From assembly GCF_000186705.1 (NCBI RefSeq), contig NZ_AEUE01000002.1, forward strand, positions 351,826-415,825: a DNA stretch of 64,000 nucleotides, read 5' to 3'. The stretch comes from Citromicrobium sp. JLT1363 (GTDB lineage Bacteria > Pseudomonadota > Alphaproteobacteria > Sphingomonadales > Sphingomonadaceae). This document shows, piece after piece, positions 1 to 10,000 of the stretch. Positions within the stretch are counted from its first letter, which is position 1; every line of letters starts with the position of its first letter. The position numbers and the translations under genes were made by a program. The notes under the pieces are model-generated. The model worked only from the letters and a program-made list of their open reading frames with translations. It was not told the origin of the DNA and ran no database searches.

Positions 1-344
1 CCGTTGACTGCCGAAGCGCCGATTTCCTGCAGCGGCGGGAAATATTCGTCGTCGCGATTCTCCGATCCGTTGAACATCAGATGTTCGAACAGGTGGGCAT
101 AGCCGGACTTGCCATCGGGTTCGTTCATCGAACCCACGTGATACCACACGGCGACCGCCACCTTCGGCACGCTGTGGTCCTCGTGTACGACCACGCGCAG
201 ACCGTTGGGCAAGGTGAATTCTTCGTAGGCGATCTCGTCTTGGGATGTCGTGACCGCAGGGGCGGCCTGCGCCAGCGCCGGTCCCGGCTGCGCGAGCGAG
301 AGGCCTGCCGCAAGCAGCGGCAGGGCGAGGAAATGCTTGGTCAT
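1..344 (-). CDS. M16 family zinc metallopeptidase, N-terminal part (cut by window edge)
   Basis: Only the first 114 or so codons are in the window; the gene runs off the left edge. The protein starts with a signal peptide (hydrophobic stretch about residues 4-25, ending ALA-QA), so it is exported. Residues 84-88 read HLFEH, the inverted zinc motif HxxEH of M16 (pitrilysin/insulinase) peptidases, in the usual context GxAHLxEHxMFxGS. The start is supported by a GGAG element about 8 bases upstream. It lies 76 bp downstream of the TonB-dependent receptor on the same strand, so it may be co-transcribed and could trim peptide or protein substrates in the periplasm. The substrate is unknown. Confidence 0.9.
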   Translation of the reverse strand, partial: MTKHFLALPLLAAGLSLAQPGPALAQAAPAVTTSQDEIAYEEFTLPNGLRVVVHEDHSVPKVAVAVWYHVGSMNEPDGKSGYAHLFEHLMFNGSENRDDEYFPPLQEIGASAVN

Positions 345-420
345 CGAAGAACTCCGGGGAGGGGGTAAGGGAGGGAATGCGTCGACGCCCCGAGGGCGGG
401 CGCCGACGCCATTGAGAGGA

Positions 421-3400
421 TCAGAACGTCGCCGAAATGCCGACCTTGAAGCGCCGGCCACCGAGATAGGTGGCGCGGTGGAAGTAGGCGGGCACGCCCT
501 GCTCTCCGCCGAAGCTGTAGGCGACGTCGGGATCGCCCGTGCCGTTCAGCAGGTCGTTCGCTTCGAAGAAGATGCGCAGATCGGCGAAGTCCGGACGGAG
601 GTAGTATTCGGCCCGGAAATCGAGCGTCTCGACCGCCTCGGTATAATTGCTCAGGCCCCGGGGCCTGAACGACGCCAGGGCACGCGACTGGTAGCCATAG
701 GTCAGGTTCGCATCGATATCGTACTTGGCATAGGTGAGCGCCGCGGTGCCCGAATGCCTGGGCTGCTGCACGAAGGGCAGGCCGGTGAATTCGTACACGT
801 TGTCGGGCGCCGGCTCGTAGGCATAGGTATAACGGTCGGTGCGCGAACTCTCTGTGTAGGTATAGTTGAGGTAGACGCCGAAGCCGCCCCAGATGCCGGG
901 CAGGAAGTCGAACCGGCGCTCCGCCTGCGCCTCGATCCCCCACAATTCGGCCACGTCGTCGCTGTTGACCGGCGTGCCCCCGGTTATGAAGACCGAATCC
1001 GGGTTGGCGGGATCGAAGTAGGGCGGCCCGTTGAAATAGGGGTGGTCGGGCAGCGTGATCGCATCCAGCACGGCCGGACCATTGGTGATGTTGGTCTGCA
1101 GCAGATTGTCGATCCGCTTGTAGAACCCGCTCAGCTTGAAGATGCCGATGCCCGAATAATACTCGGCGCTGATGTCGAAATTGTCGGTCTTCGCAGGCTT
1201 CAGATCGGGGTTGCCGCTGTTGATCTGGAGGATCGGCTTCACGCCCTCCGGACCGGGGATCGGAAAGTTGATGAAGGCGATTCGCGTTTCGGACGAAAGC
1301 TGCCCGATCGAGGGGCGCGCCACCGACAGGAAGTAGCCGCCGCGGAAGATAAGATCGTCGCTTGCGCGGTAATTGAACAGCACGCGCGGCAGGAAGTCTT
1401 CCGCCACCGATTCCTCGGTCACCAGGCGGGTGAACTCGTTCTGGAAGATCAGGTCGTTGCCGACGCCGCCGCCATTCGCGGGCAGGATCGGCCCGGTGTA
1501 GACGGGAAAGACCAGATTGGTCGCCGCCAGCTTCGTCCGGTTGAAGCGCACGCCGCCGACGATCTCGAGCTTGCCGATATCGACCCGTGCCTGGATGTAG
1601 GCGGCGAGATTTTCCTCTTCGGTCTTCTCGTTTTCCTGGTCGGGATTGGGGATGATCGGGTTGATCGTCAGCCCGCTGCTCGAGACGTAGCTTTCGAGGT
1701 TGTCGGCCAGATCGCGCACCGAAGCTTCACTCAGGACGAGGAATCCGGCATTGTCGATGCCGATCCGGGAAAGATCGGAGGGCACGAATTCGAGGCCCAG
1801 CGACGTGACCGGCACGTTGCCGCCGATCTGGCTGCGCACCAGGTTGCTGGTGAAGGACGTGTTCTCGTAGAACACGCCGGCCTCCAGATATTTGAGGGCC
1901 CCTTCACCCGGCGTCCAGCGGGCCGATCCGCTCGCGGTATAGCGATCATTGCTGCCCGAATAATCGTCGAACTGGCCGGAGGCATTGTCGATCGTGAAAC
2001 CCGACGGGTCGTTGATCAGCGCCTTGCCCGCCTCGCTCAGCAGCGGCAGCGGAATTCCCTGACCGGTGCGCGGCCCGAAGCCGGTGAGGATGCGGCCGGT
2101 GACCGGATCGACCGCGCCCGGCGTGAACAGATCCGCGCTCGCATCCGCTTCGGGCATGCGCAATTGCACCCCGAACTGGCGCGGGTGGGTTTCGGTGCCC
2201 CGCGCATAGCCTGCAAGGTAATTGAAGGTGAAGCGCCCGGCTTCGGTGCGGCCCTTGAAGCTGAACGTATCGGTGACCTGCTTGACGTCGGGATCGTAGC
2301 TGTAGGACTGCGTGCGCTGGATCGCCTCGTTTCCGGGGTCCAGAGGCAGGATCAGTTCCGCCTCCCCGCCACCTGCGGGCACGACGTATTCGGCCAGGGT
2401 CGTGAACGTGTCGGTAAGCGAGAAGAACGTCGAGGTGGATTGGGAGCGCTGGTAATCGACCTTGAGGTTGGTCCCGTCGCTCACCTGCCACTCGGCGGAC
2501 AAGGTCCCCGCGAACGTCTCGTTCTCGTTGCTGTAGAACGATGTGTTGAGGCCCGAGGGGAAGACCCTGTCGTCTCCCGGGACGAACGGGAAGACCGCCA
2601 GTGGGTCGACCGCTTCGGGCGCGGTGATCGGCTGCCCGTTCCCGTCCAGCGGCAGCGAGGTGCCGAAGGCCAGCCTCCCCCCGTTGCCACCGGCATCGTA
2701 GCCGATCGTCCGGTTGTCGTTGCGCCGGTACTGGATCGAGGCGCTGAGCCCGAAATTGCCGCCGAATGTGCCTGAAACCGTACCCGAGGCGAGGAAATCG
2801 TTTCCGAAGTCGTCGGGCGTGAAGCCGCCTTCCACAAGCAGGCTGGCATAGCGCCGGGGCCGGTCGAGCGGGGACAGCGTCTCGATTTCGATCAGGCCGC
2901 CCGTGCCCGAGGAATCCTGACTGGGCAAAAGCGACTTGTGGATTGTGATCTGGCCGATCGAATCCGCCAGCAGGTTGGAAAGATCGGCAGAGCGACCGGT
3001 CCCGCTGCCGACGGGCAGGTTGAGCCCGTTCAGCTTCACCGCGTTCATGTCGGGCTCCAGCCCGCGCACGATCACGTTGGTGCCATCGCCCGTCACGCTG
3101 TTGCGCTGGAACGATACGCCCGGCGCCCGGCGCAGGGCCTCCGAAAAGGTGGTCCCCGTGAAGTTGCCGAGATCGTCTGCGGAAATGACGTCCGAACTGT
3201 TCTCTGCCGTGCGCTGCACGTTCAGGGCATTGGCCCGTGCGCTGCGCGAGCCGTAGACGACGATCGCATTGCTCTCCGTATCCGGCTGGCCGAGCACGAT
3301 GGCCAGGTTGCGGGCCTTCTCGCTGCCGACGCTGACGCTCTGGTAGGCGGTTTCGTAGCCGAGGAAGGATATCTCCAGCGTGTAAGTGCCCGCTGGAACC

Positions 3401-3864
3401 TTCGCGAAACGAAAGTCGCCGAAGCTGTCGACCGCCGTCGTCTGCCCGGTCTCGACGATCCGGACCAGCGCGCCTTCTAGCCCGCGCGTGCTGTTGGCCG
3501 CGGTGACCGATCCGGAAATCGCGCTGCGGCCCGTGGTCGCGCTTCGCTGCGAGGGGGAGGAGACGACGAAAGCGCCGCCGCCGGTGCGCCTCAGGACAAG
3601 ACCCGAGCCAGCCAGGATGCGTTCGAAGGCGGCCTGTGCGGTAAAGGTGCCGCGGATGGCCGGAGCGCGGCGGTCGGCCACGTCCTGCCCGTTGTAGACC
3701 ACATTGCTGCCCGTTCTTTCGGCAACCGACGTCAGCGCATCGTCCATCGGCTGGGCCGGAAGGTCGAAGGTGTAAGTGGTTTCGGGTGCGGTCTGGGCGT
3801 AGGCTGCGGTGCTGATCGTGGCAGCCCCGACGGCAAGCAGCGAGGTAGTGAGTGAACGGTACAA
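421..3864 (-). CDS. TonB-dependent receptor with STN signalling domain
   Basis: Outer-membrane active transporter of about 1147 residues. I start it at the TTG at 3864 because an AAAGGGGG ribosome-binding site lies just upstream and the protein then begins with a clean signal peptide (cleavage near AYA-QT, residue 24). Starting at 3924 would add an Arg-rich leader. Domains in order: STN (about 30-85), which receives or relays a signal to a FecR partner; a carboxypeptidase-regulatory-like beta domain (about 110-195); a plug with the VIVRGLEPDMN stretch; then a long beta-barrel ending in the aromatic C-terminus ISATF. The FecR-like gene and a sigma-factor gene lie directly upstream, so this is a FecIRA-type surface-signalling system. 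The ligand cannot be told from the sequence; siderophore, glycan and peptide are all possible. Confidence 0.93.
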   Translation of the reverse strand: MYRSLTTSLLAVGAATISTAAYAQTAPETTYTFDLPAQPMDDALTSVAERTGSNVVYNGQDVADRRAPAIRGTFTAQAAFERILAGSGLVLRRTGGGAFVVSSPSQRSATTGRSAISGSVTAANSTRGLEGALVRIVETGQTTAVDSFGDFRFAKVPAGTYTLEISFLGYETAYQSVSVGSEKARNLAIVLGQPDTESNAIVVYGSRSARANALNVQRTAENSSDVISADDLGNFTGTTFSEALRRAPGVSFQRNSVTGDGTNVIVRGLEPDMNAVKLNGLNLPVGSGTGRSADLSNLLADSIGQITIHKSLLPSQDSSGTGGLIEIETLSPLDRPRRYASLLVEGGFTPDDFGNDFLASGTVSGTFGGNFGLSASIQYRRNDNRTIGYDAGGNGGRLAFGTSLPLDGNGQPITAPEAVDPLAVFPFVPGDDRVFPSGLNTSFYSNENETFAGTLSAEWQVSDGTNLKVDYQRSQSTSTFFSLTDTFTTLAEYVVPAGGGEAELILPLDPGNEAIQRTQSYSYDPDVKQVTDTFSFKGRTEAGRFTFNYLAGYARGTETHPRQFGVQLRMPEADASADLFTPGAVDPVTGRILTGFGPRTGQGIPLPLLSEAGKALINDPSGFTIDNASGQFDDYSGSNDRYTASGSARWTPGEGALKYLEAGVFYENTSFTSNLVRSQIGGNVPVTSLGLEFVPSDLSRIGIDNAGFLVLSEASVRDLADNLESYVSSSGLTINPIIPNPDQENEKTEEENLAAYIQARVDIGKLEIVGGVRFNRTKLAATNLVFPVYTGPILPANGGGVGNDLIFQNEFTRLVTEESVAEDFLPRVLFNYRASDDLIFRGGYFLSVARPSIGQLSSETRIAFINFPIPGPEGVKPILQINSGNPDLKPAKTDNFDISAEYYSGIGIFKLSGFYKRIDNLLQTNITNGPAVLDAITLPDHPYFNGPPYFDPANPDSVFITGGTPVNSDDVAELWGIEAQAERRFDFLPGIWGGFGVYLNYTYTESSRTDRYTYAYEPAPDNVYEFTGLPFVQQPRHSGTAALTYAKYDIDANLTYGYQSRALASFRPRGLSNYTEAVETLDFRAEYYLRPDFADLRIFFEANDLLNGTGDPDVAYSFGGEQGVPAYFHRATYLGGRRFKVGISATF

Positions 3865-3956
3865 TTCGGCCCCCTTTCGACAGGGCCGGTCCCGTCCGCC
3901 CCTGCCCCCTAGACGATGCTGCATTGCAAAACCGACAGGCGAGACGAAACTTTTTT

Positions 3957-4949
3957 TCAGTTTTGCGTCAGTGGACTTTCGATCACGAGCGTCTGGCCGG
4001 ATTTGCGCACATCAAGATTGTGCAGGGCAGAGACGGCTTCGGCGAAGCTTGCGGGATCGGCGGTGGAGAAGCTGCCGGAGATCGCCAGCCCGGCAATGTC
4101 GGCCCCGACCGCGAGCCGTTCGCCGCCATATCGGTTCAACTCGCTGACGGCTTCGCCCAGCGGAACGTCATCGAATACCACACGCCCGCGCCGCCAGGCG
4201 GCCACATCCTCGATTGCGCGCCGGTCGCTGCGCGCTTCGCCGTCGACGGTCAGTCGCAATCGTTCGCCTGTCCGTAAAGAGCGCCCGCCCCGTGCGATGG
4301 GGACAGGTTCTGCGCGCCCATCCTCGTCCAGTCGGGACACCGCGATCCTGCCTTCCAGCAAGGTCACGGAGGTATCGGTGCCGACATGGCGAACCACGAA
4401 CCGCGTCCCGACCGCGAGGACCTGCAGCTTGCCGGCCCGCACGATGAAAGGCCGGTCCGCATCGTGTACGACGTCGAACACGGCTTCGCCCTCGTCCAGG
4501 GTCAGCGCCCTCCGGGTATCGTCGAACTCGACCGAAAGGCGGGTCATTGTGTCGAGCGAGGCGGTGCTGCCATCCGCGAGGCGTTCGACTGCCTGCTCTC
4601 CGGGTGCGGTCTGGAATGTTTCGTTGCCCGGAAGCCGGGTCAGGATGAACGCGCCTGCCAGCATCACGAGCGCGGCGCAGGCGGCCATCGCCCACCTCGG
4701 AGCAGAGGCAGCCCTGGGGCCGTGGCTTTCCGCAACGCGCGATTGCGCGGCAGCCCGGGGCAGCATGGACCACACTTCTTCGGCCCTTTCGAACGACCGG
4801 GCGTGGCATTCGTCTTCGGCAAGCCAGGCTTCGTGCGCGTCCCGGGTTCGCGCTTGCCCGTCGCTGTCCAGCCGCACCAGCCACGCGGCGGCTTCGGGAT
4901 CGCTGCCCTTCGTATTGTCCGAAGCGCGGCTCACCAGCTTTCCATCCAC
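3957..4949 (-). CDS. FecR-type anti-sigma regulator
   Basis: Inner-membrane regulator of 330 residues. The N-terminal cytoplasmic part (about 15-62, AAAWLVRLDS...) is the DUF4880-type sigma-binding domain. One transmembrane helix follows at about 85-105, then a periplasmic FecR domain (about 112-220, with PGEQAVERLADGS and GTRFVVRH). The last 80 residues resemble an STN fold (VPLGEAVSELNRYGG), the part expected to contact the receptor's own STN domain. Its start overlaps the end of the upstream sigma gene by 19 bases, which indicates translational coupling and a shared operon. By analogy with FecR it would hold or activate the sigma factor in response to receptor occupancy. Confidence 0.92.
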   Translation of the reverse strand: MDGKLVSRASDNTKGSDPEAAAWLVRLDSDGQARTRDAHEAWLAEDECHARSFERAEEVWSMLPRAAAQSRVAESHGPRAASAPRWAMAACAALVMLAGAFILTRLPGNETFQTAPGEQAVERLADGSTASLDTMTRLSVEFDDTRRALTLDEGEAVFDVVHDADRPFIVRAGKLQVLAVGTRFVVRHVGTDTSVTLLEGRIAVSRLDEDGRAEPVPIARGGRSLRTGERLRLTVDGEARSDRRAIEDVAAWRRGRVVFDDVPLGEAVSELNRYGGERLAVGADIAGLAISGSFSTADPASFAEAVSALHNLDVRKSGQTLVIESPLTQN

Positions 4950-5407
4950 TGCATGAGTTTCAGGGTCGCGCGCGCCACATGCTTTTCGACGGCCGCCACG
5001 CTCATCTGTTCGCGTTCGGCAATCTCGGCATAGCTCAGGTTTTCCAGCCGGCGCAGCAGCAGGATACGGCGCGTCCTTTCGTTCAGATGGGCGATCCCGT
5101 CGGAAAGGTGTTCGAGTTTCGCCCGCGCTTCGAGAATGTCGGCAGGGTCGGGATCATTGCTGGAGACGAGCTGGACATTGGGATGCTGGACGAAGGGCGC
5201 CCTTGCGCTGCGACGCTGGCTGTCGATCGACAGGTTGACCGCGGTCGAAACGAGCAGCCCTTCGTGCGACCGGACTTCGCGGGTCTTCGCGTAGGCATCG
5301 ACTTTGATGAAGGCCTCTTGCACGATTTCGTCAGCATCCTCGCGTGAAAGCCCGCGGCGAAGGACCGCCCGCCGCGCCTTTTCCAACATCTTGGGGATCC
5401 TCGACAT
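4931..5407 (-). CDS. ECF sigma factor, FecI-like
   Basis: A 158-residue extracytoplasmic-function sigma factor. Region 2 is visible at about residues 18-60 (GLSREDADEIVQEAFIKV) and region 4 at about 105-150, with the helix-turn-helix LSYAEIAEREQMSVAAVEKHV. There is no region 1 or 3, as is normal for ECF sigmas. A GAGGGA element lies immediately upstream of the ATG. It heads the sigma-FecR-TonB receptor run and overlaps the FecR gene. Its likely job is to direct RNA polymerase to the receptor promoter when the receptor signals. I could not identify its target promoter with confidence. Confidence 0.93.
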   Translation of the reverse strand: MSRIPKMLEKARRAVLRRGLSREDADEIVQEAFIKVDAYAKTREVRSHEGLLVSTAVNLSIDSQRRSARAPFVQHPNVQLVSSNDPDPADILEARAKLEHLSDGIAHLNERTRRILLLRRLENLSYAEIAEREQMSVAAVEKHVARATLKLMQWMESW

Positions 5408-5589
5408 ATCCCTCTATCAATCCTGACGCTTGCGAACCCGAAATCCGACAATACGGATATGGTCGGGCTTGCAAAGAGGCAGCGATGGGGACTCTGGCAG
5501 ATGCACCGGCGTCACCAGGCGTGGTTTGGTACCAGGTGATAGCCCGCTGGTGATCGCGGGGCGATGCTCCGTGCAATAGGCCGGGCGCC

Positions 5590-7041
5590 CTAGGGCGCGG
5601 TCATCGCGTCTCTGGTGCCACCGCCCAGCGCCACGAACAGCGTCGCGCGGTTCTGCAGCCATGCGCGTTCGGTCGCCAGCAGCTGCTGGCGCGCGCTGAA
5701 CAGGTTGCGTTCCGCATCGAGCACTTCGAGGTAGTCGGCAACGCCCTCGCGGTATCGCAGGCGGGCAATGTAGGCGATCCGTTCCTGCGATTCGACGGCG
5801 CGTTCCAGCGTGGCGACCTGTTCGGCAAGATAGCGCCGACCGGCCAGCGCATCGGACACCTCGCGGAAGGCGGTCTGTACGGTCTTGTCGTAATTCGCCA
5901 CCTGCTCCACCTCCAGCGCCTGCGCGAGGTCGAGATCGGCCTCGCGTGCGCCCCAGTCGAAGATCGGCAGCGAAATGGACGGGCCGAAGCTCCAGCCAAG
6001 CCCGTCGGACGAAAACAGGCCGTCGAGGCTGTTGGATGAAAAACCGGCATTCCCGGTGAGCGAGATGGTCGGGAAGAACGCCGCACGCGCCGCGCCGATA
6101 TTGGCGCGGGCTGCGCGCAGCTGTTCCTCCGCCGCGATGATATCAGGCCGGATCAGCAGCAGGTCCGAGGGCAGGCCTGCAGCAAGGCGCGGCTTGTCTC
6201 CCTGATCGGCCAGCGACAGCCCCTCGGCGAGCCCATCGGGCACGGTGCCGCCGACCAGCACGGCCAGCTGGTTGCGCAGGCGGGCCAGCGCCAGCTTCTC
6301 GCTCGCCAGCTGCTGTTCGGCCTGGGTCAGCAGGGTTTCGGCCTGACGATAGGGGAGGGCGGATGTCACTCCGTTGTCGAGCCTGAGCTTCGCGATCCGC
6401 AGCCCGTCGCGGCGGCTCTGCGCGGTCGCTTCGGCCAGCGCGATCTGTTCCTGCGTCTCGACGATCTCGTAGTAGGTCGTCGCGGTATCGGCGATCAGCG
6501 ACAGGTAGAACGCCCGCTGTGCCGCCACGGTGGACAGATACTGCGCGCGTGCCTGTTCGCTCAGGCTGGCGATGCGGCCCCAGAAATCGAGTTCGAACGC
6601 GCTGACGCCCACGCCGACCTCGAACCGGTTGGAAGTGATCGCAGCCGGCGCGCCTTCTACGTCGCCTGCATCGAGCGCCGGGTTGACGCCCAATGGCTGG
6701 CGCGAACGCGTGGCGCTGCCATTGGAGACGACGCTGGGCAGGCGGCGGCTGTCCTGGATGCGGTAGCGCGCGCGGGCCTGTTCGATCCGCGCCGTCGCGG
6801 CGAGCAGATCGCGATTGTTCTCCAGCGCGCTGTCGATCAGGCCGACCAGGCGCGGGTCGGTGAACCATTCGCGGTAGGAAAGCTGCGAGGCGACCGCCTC
6901 TCCATCGGGCCGGTATTCGGGATCGAACGCGGGCGCACTCGCCGCGGGCGGGCGGGTATGCTCGGGCGCCATGCTCGCACAGCCCGCCAGTGCGCTGGAC
7001 GACAGGGCCAGCAGGATGAGGGTTCTGACGGGACGGTTCAT
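5590..7041 (-). CDS. RND efflux outer-membrane lipoprotein, NodT/OprM family
   Basis: Outer-membrane channel of a tripartite efflux pump, 483 residues. The start at 7041 gives a lipoprotein signal peptide with lipobox LAGC and Cys21 as the acylation site. Starting further upstream would lose this signal. The body has the two homologous halves of TolC-like proteins, with long heptad-rich helices (for example SEQARAQYLSTVAAQRAFYL and the repeat near NYDKTVQTAFREVSDALAG). Its ATG overlaps the stop of the inner-membrane pump gene by 4 bases, so the order is adaptor, pump, channel, as in mexAB-oprM. Substrates are presumably drugs or other amphipathic toxicants. Confidence 0.95.
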   Translation of the reverse strand: MNRPVRTLILLALSSSALAGCASMAPEHTRPPAASAPAFDPEYRPDGEAVASQLSYREWFTDPRLVGLIDSALENNRDLLAATARIEQARARYRIQDSRRLPSVVSNGSATRSRQPLGVNPALDAGDVEGAPAAITSNRFEVGVGVSAFELDFWGRIASLSEQARAQYLSTVAAQRAFYLSLIADTATTYYEIVETQEQIALAEATAQSRRDGLRIAKLRLDNGVTSALPYRQAETLLTQAEQQLASEKLALARLRNQLAVLVGGTVPDGLAEGLSLADQGDKPRLAAGLPSDLLLIRPDIIAAEEQLRAARANIGAARAAFFPTISLTGNAGFSSNSLDGLFSSDGLGWSFGPSISLPIFDWGAREADLDLAQALEVEQVANYDKTVQTAFREVSDALAGRRYLAEQVATLERAVESQERIAYIARLRYREGVADYLEVLDAERNLFSARQQLLATERAWLQNRATLFVALGGGTRDAMTAP

Positions 7042-10000
7042 CGCGCGGGTTCCCCTTCGCTGCCGGATGCGGGTGGTGTGCTGCCGGGCTCTTCCAGATG
7101 CCCCGCGGCATGCGGCTGCTTGCGGCTGATGTTCCTGCGCACCAGCAGATAGAGCATCGGGATCAGGAAGATGCCGAGCACGGTCGCCGCGATCATCCCG
7201 CCCATCACGCCGGTGCCCACCGCGATCCGGCTGGCAGCGCCCGCTCCGCTGGCCAGCACCAGCGGGACCATGCCCATGGTGAAGGCAAGCGAGGTCATGA
7301 TGATCGGGCGCAGGCGCAGCTTCGCAGCGGCCTTCACCGCATCGATCCGCCTGAGGCCGCGTTCTTCTTCCTCGATCGCGAATTCGACGATCAGGATCGC
7401 GTTCTTCGCGGCGAGACCGATGATCGTGATGAGACCGACGTTGAAATAGACGTCCGCCGACAATCCGCGCAACATCGAGAACAGCACTGCGCCAAGGACA
7501 CCCATGGGCACGATCAGCAGCACCGCGAGCGGCACGGCCCAGCTTTCGTACAGCGCAGCCAGCACCAGGAACACGACCACGACCGACAGGCCCAGCAGCA
7601 AGCCAATCTGCCCGCCCGCCTGCTTTTCCTCGTAGGAAATGCCGGTCCATTCATAGCCGATGCCCGGCGGCAACTGCGCGGCGAGTTGCTCCATTTCCTG
7701 GAGCGCCGCACCGGAGGACTTGCCGGGCGCGGCCATGCCGGAAAGGGTCATGGCGGGATAGCCGTTATAGCGCGACAGGCTGGCGGGAGATGCCGACCAG
7801 TCCGCGCTGGCGAAGGCGCTGAAGGGCACCAGTTCGCCTTCCGCATTGGGAATCCGCAGCGCCAGCACGTCTTCGGGCGTCATGCGAAACGGTGCGTCTG
7901 CCTGGACGAGGACCTGCAGCACGCGGCCATCGCGGTTGAAGTCGTTGGCATAGGCGGACCCGAAGGTGATCGAGAGCGCGGCGTTCACATCGCTGAGCGA
8001 CAGGCCGAGCGCGCGGGCCTGCACGCGGTCGATATCGATCTCGACCTCCGGGCTGGGCCCCTGGTCTTCGGGTCGCAGGTTTGCGACCATCTCGCTTTGC
8101 GAGGCCATGCCCAGAAGCTGGTCGCGCGCGGCGGTCAGCGCCTCGCGGCCCAGGCCCGCGCGGTCCTGCAGCTTGAGCGTAAAGCCGCTCGCCTGACCCA
8201 GAGACTGGATGGCAGGCGGCTGAATCACGAAGGCGAGCGCGCCATCGATCTGGCTGAACCGGGCGGTGGCATCCGCCAGCATCGCGGCCGCGCTGCTTTC
8301 TTCCCCGGTCCGCTCGTCCCATGGCTTGAAGGAAGAGAACATCAGCGCGTTGTTCTGCCCCTGTCCGAAGAAGCTGAACCCACGAACGACGACCAGGTTT
8401 TCGACCTCCTCGCGGCCCATCCAGTAACTGGTGACCGGTTCAAGCGATTCATCGAGGCGTTGCGTGGTGGCGCCCGGTGGCGCCTGCACGGCAGTGATGA
8501 GGTATCCCTGATCCTCGGTCGGCAGGAAGGCGGTCGGCAGGCGCATGAACAGCAGGACGGTCACCAGGCCCAGCGCCAGGAAGACGGCAAAGGCGCGCCA
8601 CGGGCGCGACAGGATGCGATCATTGGCGCGGCCGTACTTGCCCTGCATGCGCGCGAACCAGCGGTTGAAGCGGGCGAAGAAGCGCGCCGCCGTACCCTGC
8701 GCGCGCGCCAGCCGACCGCGCCAGCCGGGCTGCGCCTCGGCCTCTTCGTCGATCTCGGGCCCGGACTCATGATCGTGCCCCTTCTCAATCGGCTTGAGGA
8801 AGGTCGCGCACAGCGCAGGGGTCAGCGACAGGGCGAGGAATGCGGAGAAGAAGATCGCGATGGCCAGCGTGACCGAGAACTGGCGATAGATTCCGCCCGT
8901 CGATCCGGGGAAGAACGCCATCGGCACGAACACCGCGACCAGCACCAGCGTGATGCCGATGATCGCGCCGCTGATCTGTCCCATGGCCTTGCGCGTCGCC
9001 TGGACGGGCGGCAGCCCTTCCTCGCGCATGATCCGCTCGACATTCTCGATCACCACGATCGCATCGTCGACCAGAATACCGATCGCCAGCACCATGCCGA
9101 ACAGCGAGAGCACGTTGATCGAAAAGCCGAACAGCCACAGGCCAAGGCACGCGCCCGCCAGCGCGATGGGCACGACCAGCGTCGGAATCAGCGTCGCGCG
9201 CCAGTTCTGCAGGAACAGGAACATGACGAGGAAGACGAGGAACATGGCCTCGATCAGCGTCTTCACCACTTCTTCCACCGACGCTTCGACGAAGGGCGTG
9301 GTGTCGTAGGGGATGGACCAGGTGACATCGCCCGGCAGGGCGGTGGCGATTTCGTCCATCCGCTCCTTCACGCCCTCGGCCGCGGCAAGCGCGTTGGCGC
9401 CGGTCGCCAGCTGGACCGCCATGCCCGCCATCGGCTGGCCGTTGAGGGAGGTGGAGGTGGCGTAGGACTGCGCGCCGATCTCGACCCGCGCGACCTCGCC
9501 CAGCCGCACCACTGCCGCGCCGTTGCTGGCGCGCAGGATGATATTCTCGAACTCCTCGACCGTGCTGAAGCGCCCTTCGGTGGAGATCGTGGCGGTGATT
9601 TGCTGCCCGTCGCCCACCGGCTGGGCACCGATCGAGCCGCCGGCGGTCTGCGCGTTCTGTTCACGGATCGCGGCGAGGACGGCACCGGGCGAGAGGTTGT
9701 AGGACGCCAGGGCATCGGGATCGAGCCAGATGCGCATGGCATACTGCGATCCGAATAGCTGCACATCGCCCACGCCGGGCACGCGGCGCAGTTCGTCCAC
9801 CACCTGCGTCGAGGCGATATTGCCGAGATCGGTCGTGTCATAGGCGCCGCCTTCGGATGTCAGCGCGACGATCAGCAGGAAGCCCTCGTTCGCCTGCCGC
9901 ACGGTAATGCCCTGTCGGCGGACCTCTTCGGGCAGCCGCGCCTCGACCGTGCTCAGCCGGTTCTGCACCTCGGTCTGGGCGATATCGATGTCCGTACCTG

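Noticed and set aside
250..2775. Long open frame on the plus strand opposite the TonB receptor
   Set aside because: It is antisense to a complete receptor with all domains, its translation is Arg/Gly/Val-rich with no family motif, and long antisense frames are expected in GC-rich coding DNA.
3865..3924. N-terminal extension of the TonB receptor
   Set aside because: It would add an Arg-rich leader before the signal peptide, while the TTG at 3864 has a good ribosome-binding site and a clean signal.
5408..5589. Possible short gene between the sigma factor and the efflux channel gene
   Set aside because: Frames here have no ribosome-binding site or motif; it is best seen as the promoter region of the sigma-FecR-receptor run.
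7098..9758. Long open frame on the plus strand opposite the RND pump
   Set aside because: Composition rich in His, Arg and Gln without motifs; the opposite strand encodes a full AcrB-type pump.
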